Source: Clostridia bacterium
GTDB lineage: Bacteria; Bacillota; Clostridia; Oscillospirales; Acutalibacteraceae
Assembly (NCBI GenBank): GCA_017513525.1
Contig: JAFXFC010000012.1
Location: forward strand, 1 to 64,000
DNA: 64,000 bases
Reading direction: 5' to 3'
The notes beneath the pieces are model-generated. The model did no database searches. It was not told the origin of the DNA and worked only from the letters and a program-made list of their open reading frames with translations. This document shows, piece by piece, positions 55,482-63,793 of the stretch (within the stretch, counting starts at the first letter, position 1; the number at the start of each line of letters is the position of its first letter). The translations under genes were made by a program, and so were the position numbers.

Positions 55482-56747
55482 TTACACTTCCTTTTTGCGT
55501 CTTTTGAAGAAATATATCTGAACTGCGATAACAACAATAACAGCTGCAATGCACAAAAGAATTCTCGGAAGTGTTACGGTAGTGCCCGCGCTTCCGTCTT
55601 CAAGTGCGGAAAAGTTAATATTGATATCGTTTGCAGCTTTTGATAAAGCCGCATAACCGTCATTCAGATCCTGAAAAGAGGAAGATTTATCGGCAAGTAA
55701 GCTTTCAGTTAATGAAACGGCATCAGTATATGCCTTTTTCAGATCATTAAGATTTTCATCCTTAAAGACGGGGAGAGTATGGTTTGTAACGTACTTATCA
55801 TAGAGTTTCTGAAGTCTTTCTCTTGCTTCATTTGTTCGTTCTTTGTATTTTGAGAACATATCCGCGTGATCTGTTATAATAACGGAATACCCTCTTGAAA
55901 TGAGATCGCTCCACCATTTTTCCGAGTCCTGTCTTGCTCCGCATTCTTCGGGAACGGTAGGATTGGCAATAACCCGCATTTTTTCTGAGAAGCCCCCGAC
56001 AACGCTGTAATAATAGTTTATACCGTAGCGGTTTCCTGTTTTAAGTTCAACTCCGCAGGCATCAATACCGTCAAGAAAACTTACATAAGAACTGATGGCA
56101 AAAATTACATTACCTTTTTTTGTTCCGATAAGATAAGGCTTTTGCTCACATTCACTGAGAGCCGATGTTATTTCCTTTTTGCTGCCGTCAGTCATAAGTA
56201 TACTTGTGCTGAGAGCATTGTTCTCACTGAGAATATCAGTAACATCGCTGATAAGAGAAGCAGAGCTCCTGAGTATCAAAGGAATGTCATTTTCCTTTGC
56301 ACAGGCTATTGCTTCTTCTAATGTCGGGATTTTATATTCACTTATTTTTTCATTACTGCCGCCGCAAGCCTTTTTGAGATAAAACTCAGAAAGAGTTTTG
56401 TAATCTGTAGCAGAAACTGTAAAAATTTCTTCTGCACTTAGCATCCGCTCAGTTGTATCATCAGAGAATATAATAAGTGTTCCGTCTGAGGTTTTTTTGA
56501 CATCGAGAAGAACAAAATCAATGTCCGTTTCAGCAGCGGCTTTTATTGCAGGAACAGAATTTTCGGGATATTCATCCCATTCACCTTTTGAAGAAACGCC
56601 TATTATGGCTCCTTGTCCGTCAAGAAAGGTCTTTATAGAATTTTCTGTTCTGCTAAAACTTTCGGTTTCGTCAGCCGATACTGTCGGGATGAAGAGAACC
56701 AAAATCATAAGAACAGCCGAAATAAGAGAAAATATTTTTGTTTTCAT
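55482..56747 (-). CDS. secreted GDPD-like protein with degenerate active site
   Basis: This 421-residue protein has a signal peptide (ISAVLMILVLFIPTVSA) and a barrel recognisable as glycerophosphodiester phosphodiesterase (PENSVPAIKAA, LLDVKKTSDGTLIIFSDD). The catalytic HRG is SKG (53-55), the metal-binding E of E-x-D is L80 and the HD pair is S95-D96. It is therefore probably not an active GDPD but may bind a ligand. A helical region follows, then a C-terminal membrane anchor ending in KRRKKEV. Confidence 0.75.
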   Translation of the reverse strand: MKTKIFSLISAVLMILVLFIPTVSADETESFSRTENSIKTFLDGQGAIIGVSSKGEWDEYPENSVPAIKAAAETDIDFVLLDVKKTSDGTLIIFSDDTTERMLSAEEIFTVSATDYKTLSEFYLKKACGGSNEKISEYKIPTLEEAIACAKENDIPLILRSSASLISDVTDILSENNALSTSILMTDGSKKEITSALSECEQKPYLIGTKKGNVIFAISSYVSFLDGIDACGVELKTGNRYGINYYYSVVGGFSEKMRVIANPTVPEECGARQDSEKWWSDLISRGYSVIITDHADMFSKYKERTNEARERLQKLYDKYVTNHTLPVFKDENLNDLKKAYTDAVSLTESLLADKSSSFQDLNDGYAALSKAANDININFSALEDGSAGTTVTLPRILLCIAAVIVVIAVQIYFFKRRKKEV

Positions 56748-56888
56748 TTAATAAAAGTCACTTTCTTTGAAAATTTCTTATTTATATTACCATAAAACTA
56801 TAATAATAGTAGCATACAAAATTTACATAAACAAGACTATTTTTTACAAGCTGTAACAGAAGCTGTATTTTTTAGTATAATTAAACTG

Positions 56889-56917
56889 TTTACAAGGGAT
56901 AATGCTTGTGATAAAAT
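56889..56917 (+). promoter_or_regulatory. promoter of the radical SAM gene
   Basis: TTTACA, a 17-base spacer and TAAAAT lie about 45 bases before the ATG at 56961. A second possible box, GTAACA with TATAAT near 56875, lies upstream. Confidence 0.6.
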
Positions 56918-56960
56918 GTAGTTTCAGAATATACTTATATTTGTGAATGGAGAGAAATAA

Positions 56961-58373
56961 ATGTCCTTAAAGAAAAAAGTCGTTTCATCTGCTGCTTCCG
57001 TAGCTCTTGACGGTGTTCTTAAATATATTGATAAGAGACCTGAGGAAGGGTTTTTCAAGATTATTGATTTCGCTGAAAAGCTTATCGGAAATATGTTCCC
57101 GCCCGAAAACTTTAAGAAAATTAAGGCAGGTGCAGCCGATCCCGATAATATTTATACTCAGCTTGCAAAAGGAATTCTCAATGATATTGACAGAGGTATT
57201 ATAAAGCATACACTTCTTTCTCTTGGTGTTGAAGCAGGTTATTTCGGAACAAAGGAAGTAAGAGAAAACAGAGAGAAGTATGACTGCAATATTCCTTTCC
57301 AGATTCTTATTGACCCTACAAGCGCATGTAATCTTAAATGTAAAGGCTGCTGGGCTGCCGAATACGGTCACAGACAAAATCTTACTTATGATGAAATGAA
57401 TTCTGTTATAAGTCAGTGCAAGGAGCTTGGTACTCATTTTTATATGTTCACAGGCGGTGAGCCGCTTATCAGAAAAGACGATATTATCCGTCTTTGTGAA
57501 GAACATTCAGACTGTGCATTTATGGCTTACACAAACGGCACTCTTATAGACGATAAATTCTGTGAGGAAGTTAAAAGAGTAGGAAACCTTGCATTCGCAT
57601 TAAGTATTGAAGGCACTGAAGAAAGCAATGACTTCAGAAGAGGCGAGGGTGCATATCAGAGAACAATGGATGCCATGGCAATGCTAAAAAAGCACAAATG
57701 CCTTTTCGGTATTTCTGTTTGCTACACACGCCTTAATCTTGACTATGTAACAAGTGACGAGTTCATTGATCTTATGATTGCAAGCGGCGTAAAATACGCA
57801 TGGTACTTTAACTATATGCCCGTAGGTCACGGTGCTGATAAAGAGCTTATACCCACTCCCGCTCAGAGAAAATATATGTATTTCTGGCTTCGCAAAATGA
57901 GAAACTCAAAGACAGGCAAGCCTATGTTCGTTATAGATTTTCAGGATGACGGTGAGTTTGTCGGCGGATGTATCGCAGGCGGCAGAAACTACTTCCATGT
58001 AAACTCCGCAGGTGACATAGAGCCTTGTGTATTTATTCATTATTCAGACTCAAATATCCGCACTCATACTATTCTTGAAGCCCTTAAGAATCCCTTGTTT
58101 ATGGAATACAGAAAGGGTCAGCCCTTTAATGATAACCATTTAAGACCCTGTCCCATGCTTGAAAATCCCGATAAGCTCAGAGAGATAATAAAGAAGACGG
58201 GTGCAAAATCAACAAATCTTATTGTTGAAGAGGATGTAGATACTCTTTGTTCCCGTTGCGATGAATTCGCATATGAGTGGCAGCCCGTAGCAGATGAGAT
58301 ATGGGCAACTACAAAGCATCCCAAAACTCACACTCAGTATTATAGAGATAACGGAAAAGCAATAAGACAATAA
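56961..58373 (+). CDS. radical SAM protein with C-terminal cysteine cluster
   Basis: This 470-residue protein has a helical N-terminal region (1-115), the radical SAM motif CNLKCKGCWAAEYG, TGGEPL for SAM binding, and a C-terminal region with several cysteines (GGCIAGG, IEPCVF, RPCPM, DTLCSRC). The latter resembles a SPASM-type auxiliary cluster domain. This group is common in Clostridia; the substrate is unknown to me. The gene is monocistronic with its own promoter and terminator. Confidence 0.82.
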   Translation: MSLKKKVVSSAASVALDGVLKYIDKRPEEGFFKIIDFAEKLIGNMFPPENFKKIKAGAADPDNIYTQLAKGILNDIDRGIIKHTLLSLGVEAGYFGTKEVRENREKYDCNIPFQILIDPTSACNLKCKGCWAAEYGHRQNLTYDEMNSVISQCKELGTHFYMFTGGEPLIRKDDIIRLCEEHSDCAFMAYTNGTLIDDKFCEEVKRVGNLAFALSIEGTEESNDFRRGEGAYQRTMDAMAMLKKHKCLFGISVCYTRLNLDYVTSDEFIDLMIASGVKYAWYFNYMPVGHGADKELIPTPAQRKYMYFWLRKMRNSKTGKPMFVIDFQDDGEFVGGCIAGGRNYFHVNSAGDIEPCVFIHYSDSNIRTHTILEALKNPLFMEYRKGQPFNDNHLRPCPMLENPDKLREIIKKTGAKSTNLIVEEDVDTLCSRCDEFAYEWQPVADEIWATTKHPKTHTQYYRDNGKAIRQ

Positions 58374-58416
58374 ATTACTGTTTTTTCTTGATTGTCAGTT
58401 AAAAATGTGATAAAAT

Positions 58417-58453
58417 AACCGAGGGTAAGAAAATTCCCCTCGGTTATTTCTTT
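58417..58453 (+). terminator. terminator hairpin in front of the lipoprotein gene
   Basis: AACCGAGGG pairs with CCCTCGGTT and is followed by ATTTCTTTT. It ends only a few bases before the AGGAGG of the lipoprotein gene. A promoter-like TTGATT-17-TAAAAT (58388-58416) lies just upstream of the hairpin, so the lipoprotein transcript itself may begin with it. Confidence 0.7.
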
Positions 58454-58468
58454 TAGGAGGCAATGAAA

Positions 58469-59407
58469 ATGAAAACATTTAAAATCATAGCGGTTTTGTG
58501 TGCTTTCGTATTAGTTATAACTTCTCTTTGTTCCTGCGGATATGAGATAAGCATCAGAAAAAAAGGAGAAGGCGATGAAAGAACCACGACTATTATGCTT
58601 GATGATCTTTCTGCTCCCGCAGGTGACGAGCCCATCTATATTCCCGATGCGGCTACTCTTCCCGCAGAAGAAAATACTACTACCTCCGGTGGTGCAAATA
58701 TTCAGGTGGATACCTCTTATCAGCCCATGGCTATGTCTGCATCAGATGTAATACAGTTTTATAAGAGTGCCATGGACGATGTTAAGGTGAGAGCTCCCGG
58801 TTATGTAAGAAATGAATATCAGGAGGTTTCCGATGTTGAAGCCGGAAACGGTGATGTTCAGCTCATGAACAGAATATTAAACCTTGTCGGAACAGAGCTT
58901 CTTAAGGATTCGGGTGACGAAGAGGCAACTATACAGATAATGGCACATGACGATATCGCAGTAAGAGAAACATTCCCTCTTTATAATAAGGATGTCGGAT
59001 GTGAGCTTACCGATATGTCAATAGTAAAATCTGCCGTATGCTATTCCAACGGCTCGACCTACAAAATAGTTATCACCTTTGATGATATATTGAATCCCGA
59101 TGCTAAAGACAGTGCATTCGCAGATATTATGACTCCCATTGACCGTGATGCTCTTTCAGACCCCATAGAGGAATACTTGGTTGTTCTTGATCTTAACAGC
59201 TATAAGTTTGATATGAATTATACAAACTGTGAGATTACCTGTATTATTGACAAACAGACCAACAGAATGACCTCTCTTAAGCATAAGATGATAATGGATA
59301 TTGAAATAGTAATGAATCTTGACCTTATCCTTTTCCAGACAAACAATATAAAAGCCGAAGGAAAAATAGTAAACTTCCTCGAATACTATAACTTCGACTG
59401 GACATAA
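58469..59407 (+). CDS. hypothetical lipoprotein
   Basis: This 312-residue protein has a lipoprotein signal (IIAVLCAFVLVITSLCSC), then a Thr/Ala/Pro-rich linker and an acidic alpha/beta domain (SASDVIQFYKSAMDDVK onward). It fits no family known to me. The second ATG (58469) is chosen because AGGAGG lies eight bases upstream. The protein is probably anchored on the outer face of the membrane. Confidence 0.75.
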   Translation: MKTFKIIAVLCAFVLVITSLCSCGYEISIRKKGEGDERTTTIMLDDLSAPAGDEPIYIPDAATLPAEENTTTSGGANIQVDTSYQPMAMSASDVIQFYKSAMDDVKVRAPGYVRNEYQEVSDVEAGNGDVQLMNRILNLVGTELLKDSGDEEATIQIMAHDDIAVRETFPLYNKDVGCELTDMSIVKSAVCYSNGSTYKIVITFDDILNPDAKDSAFADIMTPIDRDALSDPIEEYLVVLDLNSYKFDMNYTNCEITCIIDKQTNRMTSLKHKMIMDIEIVMNLDLILFQTNNIKAEGKIVNFLEYYNFDWT

Positions 59408-59413
59408 AAAATC

Positions 59414-59450
59414 AAGCCGCTAGGAATTTTCATCCGAGCGGCTTATTTCT
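59414..59450. terminator. terminator between lipoprotein and isomerase genes
   Basis: AAGCCGCT pairs with AGCGGCTT with an extra GGA/TCC pairing inside, and is followed by ATTTCTATTT. It separates convergent genes. Confidence 0.78.
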
Positions 59451-59452
59451 AT

Positions 59453-60271
59453 TTAAAGGGTTTTGAGATAATCAATACTCTTTTTAACAGCTGAAAACTC
59501 AGTATTTCCTTTGTCCGGTTGATCCTGTTCAACAATGAACCACTGTGCGCCTGATTCTTCACCTGCTTTAATTATTGCAGGAATATCCTGAACGCCGTAT
59601 CCTACAGGCTTGAAACTGAAATCGTCTTCTGATGCGGCTTCGGTGTCATCCTCAATGCCGATAAGCTCATAAAGCTTTTTGGGCTTATCCTTGCCCTTCA
59701 TAACGAAGTCCTTAAGATGAATTACGGGAGTTCTGCCCTTGTATTTAAGAATGTAGGATGCGGGCTCTTCTCCGCCTACATTTACCCAGCAGGTGTCAAG
59801 CTCTGTCTGAAGATATTCGGCAGGAACTGTAGAATACATAACATCAAGACCGTATTCACCGTCGATTTTAATGAATTCAAAGTCATGGTTATGATAAAGA
59901 AGTGTAAGGCCCGCTTCGGCGGCTTTTTTTCCGAGTTCTGCAATTTTTTTGAGAGTTTCAGGATAATCGGGAGTGCCGGGACGGTAATTTTCGTCAACAT
60001 AGGGAATTGCAATAAATTTGCATCCGATCTCTTTATATGTAGAAATGACCTTATCCATATCTTCGAGCATTTCTGCAAGGGGCACATGAGCAGACACGGG
60101 GGTAAGAGAATATTTTTCGAGAAGTGCTTTTATTTCAGAAGCAGACTTATCAAAAAGACCTGCAAACTCAACACCCTCGTAGCCCATTTCTGCGACTTTT
60201 TTAAGAGTACCCTCAAAATCCTTTTCCATTTCATTTCTTACGGAATATAACTGAAGACCTATAGGCAGCAT
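59453..60271 (-). CDS. sugar phosphate isomerase/epimerase (TIM barrel)
   Basis: This 272-residue protein begins LPIGLQLYSVRNEMEKDFEG, typical of the IolE/xylose-isomerase-like group. Metal ligands lie in LYHNHDFEF, ELDTCWVNVGG, IHLKDF and FIVEQDQ. It may isomerise or epimerise an inositol- or keto-sugar; the substrate is unknown. It is downstream of the spoIIP operon by 31 bases and may be its last gene. Confidence 0.85.
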   Translation of the reverse strand: MLPIGLQLYSVRNEMEKDFEGTLKKVAEMGYEGVEFAGLFDKSASEIKALLEKYSLTPVSAHVPLAEMLEDMDKVISTYKEIGCKFIAIPYVDENYRPGTPDYPETLKKIAELGKKAAEAGLTLLYHNHDFEFIKIDGEYGLDVMYSTVPAEYLQTELDTCWVNVGGEEPASYILKYKGRTPVIHLKDFVMKGKDKPKKLYELIGIEDDTEAASEDDFSFKPVGYGVQDIPAIIKAGEESGAQWFIVEQDQPDKGNTEFSAVKKSIDYLKTL

Positions 60272-60302
60272 AAATTATTTCTCCTTTGTGTTTATATTGG
60301 AT

Positions 60303-60512
60303 TCATTTTAGCACACTGAAAAAATTTATACAACTGTTTTTTATATCTTCATATGATATGGTTTCAAATCTTGTACCCTCAAGCTGATACTGTGCCTTAT
60401 CACCTGCATATTGTGTGCCGATAATAAGCATAGCGGCACATGTGAGTAAAAAAATAAATAATAAAAAATTCCTGATTATTTTATAAATATCCGAGTTATT
60501 CCGTTTCCTCAT
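60303..60512 (-). CDS. small membrane protein downstream of spoIIP
   Basis: This 69-residue protein begins MRKRNNSDIYKIIRNF, with one membrane helix (FLLFIFLLTCAAMLIIG) and a short extracytoplasmic tail. It starts two bases after the spoIIP stop, so it is co-translated with spoIIP. No family was recognised. Confidence 0.65.
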   Translation of the reverse strand: MRKRNNSDIYKIIRNFLLFIFLLTCAAMLIIGTQYAGDKAQYQLEGTRFETISYEDIKNSCINFFSVLK

Positions 60513-60514
60513 TT

Positions 60515-61687
60515 TTATTCCCCGCAGTGCCTGTTTATTATTTCGGTCAGCACCTTGCCCGTAAGATAACCCGAATACATTGCTTCATCCAGAGTATTGG
60601 CATCAGTTCCCATTTCAAGCAGTAATGAACATTTTGCTGTGTCCATATTATATTTTCTTTGACAGAAATATAACGGCTTCATAAGTCCCGGATATTTTTC
60701 TTCGGCAGTCTTCTGAAAACACAGTGCAAACCTCAGATTATCCTCCCAATAGGGGAAATCTGTTATGTAACCCTCCTCTGCACCTGTTATTATCATTATC
60801 TGAGCCGCTTTTCTGCCACCTATTTCGGCGGTAGGCTTGCAGTGAGATGTATCGGAATAGTAAATTGCATCTCTGTGAACATCAAGAACTATTTGGATAG
60901 TGGGGTATTCTTCCAGATATTTTTCCACCGTAACTCTTGAACGGGAATATGCACCGTCATAGCTTTCGTCATATATATTTTTGTCATGAATATAGCCAAT
61001 ACCGTTTTCTTCCAAGACACGACATATCTCATCACCAACACGCACCATGTTTCTTGAAATATCAGTGCTTCTGGTTTTATAATCCTCATAAAAAACACCG
61101 TTATCGGAAAGAAGATAGCTTTCCGTGGTGTGCGTGTGGAAAATGAGCACAACAGGCTCGCTTTTATCCTTTATATCAAGCACAGGCCCCTCTTTTATTA
61201 AAGCGGCAAAATCGGGCTTTTTTGTGGCTGTTGCATTTTTTACGGAAATACCGTCAACTATATCCGTGGCGCCCGAAGTCTTAAAAAATACTTCCTCTAC
61301 ACTGCCATAGGGGGAAGTATCAGCGAAGGCGGCAAGATATTCGTTTTCCAAAGAAACAATATCATCGGGAGTTTCATATATACGCTCTGTTTCTGTGACA
61401 GCTTCAGAAAGAGCTTCTTCTGTTGACGGCTCTTCAGTTTCGGGTTCAGTTTCAATTTCAGTGTATTCAGCGGCTGTTGTTTCTTCTGCAGTTTCTTCAA
61501 AACTCACTTGCCCCATGAGTATGTTTTCGGAATTTTCAAAATCTGTCAATAATGAAACAGTATTTTCGGCAATAACAGAAGAAACAGGCACCGCAAATCT
61601 TATAGTGAGTACTAAAGCAAGAAGTGCAGAAACTATTTTCAGTATCCAGAATTTTTCACGGATAGCGGATTTAGCACGGGAATTCAT
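60515..61687 (-). CDS. spoIIP: stage II sporulation protein P
   Basis: This 390-residue peptidoglycan amidase/endopeptidase acts during forespore engulfment with SpoIID and SpoIIM. An N-terminal membrane anchor (VSALLALVLTIRFAV) is followed by a Glu/Thr-rich linker and the catalytic domain: IFHTHTTESYL (zinc His residues), IQIVLDVHRDAI and LLLEMGTDANTLDEA. It lies downstream of gpr, the conserved gpr-spoIIP order of Bacillus and Clostridia. Confidence 0.93.
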   Translation of the reverse strand: MNSRAKSAIREKFWILKIVSALLALVLTIRFAVPVSSVIAENTVSLLTDFENSENILMGQVSFEETAEETTAAEYTEIETEPETEEPSTEEALSEAVTETERIYETPDDIVSLENEYLAAFADTSPYGSVEEVFFKTSGATDIVDGISVKNATATKKPDFAALIKEGPVLDIKDKSEPVVLIFHTHTTESYLLSDNGVFYEDYKTRSTDISRNMVRVGDEICRVLEENGIGYIHDKNIYDESYDGAYSRSRVTVEKYLEEYPTIQIVLDVHRDAIYYSDTSHCKPTAEIGGRKAAQIMIITGAEEGYITDFPYWEDNLRFALCFQKTAEEKYPGLMKPLYFCQRKYNMDTAKCSLLLEMGTDANTLDEAMYSGYLTGKVLTEIINRHCGE

Positions 61688-61699
61688 TTCATCACCCTT

Positions 61700-61728
61700 A
61701 TGTTAAAAAAATTATTTCTTTTTAACAT
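61700..61728 (-). terminator. AT-rich hairpin between gpr and spoIIP
   Basis: ATGTTAAAAA pairs with TTTTTAACAT. It is weak in G+C and may be an attenuator between the two sporulation genes. Confidence 0.4.
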
Positions 61729-61748
61729 ATATGAGAAAATTTTTGCGA

Positions 61749-62612
61749 TTATGGCATGGTAAGAGAGATAATTTCTTCTCTGGTGAGATTTTTCTGAAGA
61801 GCAGAATTTAAGCCCAATGCAATTAGTCTTGCACCGCCTGATGTGATAATGTCCGTGTCCTTGGGTGTAACCATCATATTGCTGTATTCGCTATTTTCAG
61901 TTTCCTTTCCTGTAAGATCATATGAAAGAGTAGCCGCATCCACAACGGTTGGTATGCCTATTGAAATAACAGGTACGCCCATTGTTTCTTCGTTTATAGC
62001 TTTTCTGCGGTTGCCCACGCCTGAACCCGGTTCAAGTCCGGTGTTACTGAGCTGTACGGTAGTGCCGAGTCTTGAAACACTTCTTGCCGCAAGGGCATCT
62101 ATTAAAATTATTGCAGAAGGCTTGATTTTTTCTTTTATTCCTGCTATTATTTCTCCTGTTTCAATACCTGTCTTTCCCGTAACACCGGGTGATATCACAG
62201 ATACAGCGCGAAGACGGGGAAGTTTTAATTCTTCTGCCGTTTCTTCAGGGATATGTCTTGTTGCAAGAATAAATTCCGCACATTGAGGTCCTATGGCATC
62301 AGGAGTGATATCGGGGTTTCCGAGTCCAGCAATAAGCACCGTACCGTCAGCGGGGATAAGTTCTTCAAGTGCTTCAGTGAGCATATCGAGCCTTGAGTCA
62401 TTAAGTGTAGATGAATCGGGGAAGGACTCCATTTCAAGAGTGATATATTTGCCCTGAGGCTTTGAAAGTGCTTTTTCACCTGCAACGGAAGTGATTTCGA
62501 TAACCGTAGCTTTGCAGTCAGGACTTTCCTTATAATAGACATTTACCCCATCAATTTCCTCGGAAGTGTTCATTTCCCGTCTTTCGACGGCTAAATCAGT
62601 TCGTATATTCAT
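61749..62612 (-). CDS. gpr: germination protease GPR
   Basis: This 287-residue protease degrades small acid-soluble spore proteins on germination. It begins MNIRTDLAVERREM, the usual GPR start with a propeptide, and has LIAGLGNPDITPDAIGP, SPGVTGKTGIETGEI and the metal-free aspartyl-type region IDALAARSVSRLGTTVQ. The ATG at 62612 is chosen over an earlier in-frame codon by homology to this start. It diverges from rpsT as expected for this locus. Confidence 0.93.
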   Translation of the reverse strand: MNIRTDLAVERREMNTSEEIDGVNVYYKESPDCKATVIEITSVAGEKALSKPQGKYITLEMESFPDSSTLNDSRLDMLTEALEELIPADGTVLIAGLGNPDITPDAIGPQCAEFILATRHIPEETAEELKLPRLRAVSVISPGVTGKTGIETGEIIAGIKEKIKPSAIILIDALAARSVSRLGTTVQLSNTGLEPGSGVGNRRKAINEETMGVPVISIGIPTVVDAATLSYDLTGKETENSEYSNMMVTPKDTDIITSGGARLIALGLNSALQKNLTREEIISLTMP

Positions 62613-62683
62613 AATATCACCGAATAAAGTTTTGACCATTTGTGAATTTAATATGCAAGCGGGTAAAAATATGGAAAAAAGTG

Positions 62684-62712
62684 TTGATTTTCTTGAAGCT
62701 TCGTGATATTAT
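62684..62712 (+). promoter_or_regulatory. promoter of rpsT
   Basis: TTGATT, a 17-base spacer and TATTAT lie about 35 bases before the rpsT start. Confidence 0.6.
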
Positions 62713-62747
62713 AATAAACTGTATAGAGAGAAGGAGGTGTAATAAAT

Positions 62748-63005
62748 ATGCCCAATATCAAGTCTGCTAAGAAGCGTGTCATTGTTAACAAGACAAAGGC
62801 TGCTCGTAACAAATCCGCTAATTCTGCACTCAAGACTGCTATCAAGAAGGCTAACGCTGCTATTGATACAAATGCTGCAGATAAGGCTGCTGCTGTCAAT
62901 TTCGCTGTAAAGAAGATCGACCAGGCTGCTGCTAAGGGGCTTATCCACAAGAACAATGCAGCCCGTAAGAAGTCTGCTCTTGTTACAAAGCTTAACAAGG
63001 CGTAA
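62748..63005 (+). CDS. rpsT: 30S ribosomal protein S20
   Basis: This 85-residue basic Lys/Ala-rich protein begins PNIKSAKKRVIVNKTKAARN, the S20 signature, and binds 16S rRNA early in 30S assembly. AAGGAGGTG precedes the ATG. The neighbouring gpr-spoIIP genes confirm the conserved locus. Confidence 0.97.
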   Translation: MPNIKSAKKRVIVNKTKAARNKSANSALKTAIKKANAAIDTNAADKAAAVNFAVKKIDQAAAKGLIHKNNAARKKSALVTKLNKA

Positions 63006-63090
63006 GTGCCCCAGGCTTTTGCAGGCACTCCTGTAACCCCGGAGTTGCTCCGAACACACGGATAAACGGACCGTGTTAAACCGTTTATCC
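63005..63090 (+). other. three tandem hairpins between rpsT and a small gene
   Basis: AGTGCC/GGCACT (63005-63029), GGAG/CTCC (63041-63051) and GGATAAACGG/CCGTTTATCC (63060-63069 with 63081-63090) follow one another in the 109-base gap. The last may act as a weak terminator (CAATTTTG follows). The role is unknown. Confidence 0.55.
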
Positions 63091-63114
63091 CAATTTTGAA
63101 AGGACGGTAATATC

Positions 63115-63285
63115 ATGAAAAAGGCTCTTAAGATAATCGCTATCGTTGTAGCTATTGCCGCTGCAATAGCAGGTATTTATGTTGTTGTAACAAAGTTCAT
63201 CAACAAAAAGCAGAACACAACAGATGAAGAAAATTATGTATCCTGCTCTTGTGAAGAAGAATTCTCTTCCGAAACAATAGCCTGA
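63115..63285 (+). CDS. 56-residue membrane protein with Cys-x-Cys tail
   Basis: This short protein begins MKKALKIIAIVVAIAAAIAG. It has one membrane helix, a Lys-rich stretch (KFINKKQN) and an acidic tail with SCSCEEE. AAAGGACGG precedes the ATG, and a terminator follows the stop by about 15 bases. It was found by reading the gap after rpsT. Function is unknown; the two cysteines could bind metal. Confidence 0.7.
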   Translation: MKKALKIIAIVVAIAAAIAGIYVVVTKFINKKQNTTDEENYVSCSCEEEFSSETIA

Positions 63286-63301
63286 GGATTATATAATAAA
63301 A

Positions 63302-63333
63302 ACGGCGGCTCCAAGCCGTCTTTTTCTTTTTTT
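63302..63333 (+). terminator. terminator of the small membrane protein gene
   Basis: ACGGC pairs with GCCGT around an eight-base loop and is followed by CTTTTTCTTTTTTT. Confidence 0.8.
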
Positions 63334-63340
63334 AACAAAA

Positions 63341-63370
63341 CCGCCCTGCCGAAATTTTTCGGCAGGGCGG
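63341..63370 (-). terminator. strong terminator of the HEPN gene
   Basis: A perfect 13-bp stem CCGCCCTGCCGAA/TTCGGCAGGGCGG with a four-base loop. On the minus strand it is followed by TTTTGTTAAAAAAAG. Confidence 0.8.
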
Positions 63371-63388
63371 AAAGTAAAAATTTTAGTC

Positions 63389-63793
63389 TTATTTTTTGCT
63401 TAAATAATTTGAAATGAGTTCAATGATATTTTTTGCATATTCCAATTGTTGGATTGCATCTTGTTTTGATACAACAAAAAAATCATCATAATCACTCGCA
63501 GAGCGAACACGAAACAGAGATGAAATTGCATCAGAAACATTCTTATCAAACAGTTCCGTTTTTAGATATAATTCTCTGAATTTTGAAATAATTCCCGAAT
63601 GCTTCTTTGAATCAAAATTGTCTAATATTAAAACGGCTCGTAATGCGTGGAAAGCAGCATAATATGCTCTGTTTGCAGTTCCTTTATATTCCTCTGCCTC
63701 TAAAAGTATCTGCGCTTCTTTCAAGCAATCTTTTGCGTGGAGAAGTCTTGCTTTTGACAGATTTATTAAATCATTTTCAAGCAATTCTGACAC
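63389..63793 (-). CDS. HEPN-domain protein of a HEPN/MNT toxin-antitoxin pair
   Basis: This 134-residue helical protein matches the HEPN family by LSKARLLHAKDCLKEAQILL, ANRAYYAAFHALRAVL and the C-terminal RVRSASDYDDFF. It overlaps the nucleotidyltransferase gene by 17 bases, the usual HepT-MntA linkage. At the catalytic position it reads RSASDYDD, without the R-x4-H motif, so RNase activity may be lost or different. Confidence 0.82.
   Translation of the reverse strand: MSELLENDLINLSKARLLHAKDCLKEAQILLEAEEYKGTANRAYYAAFHALRAVLILDNFDSKKHSGIISKFRELYLKTELFDKNVSDAISSLFRVRSASDYDDFFVVSKQDAIQQLEYAKNIIELISNYLSKK

Noticed and set aside
60303..60512. Chance ORF after spoIIP
   Set aside because: Kept as a gene because it starts two bases after the spoIIP stop on the same strand and encodes a clean membrane helix, although no family was recognised.
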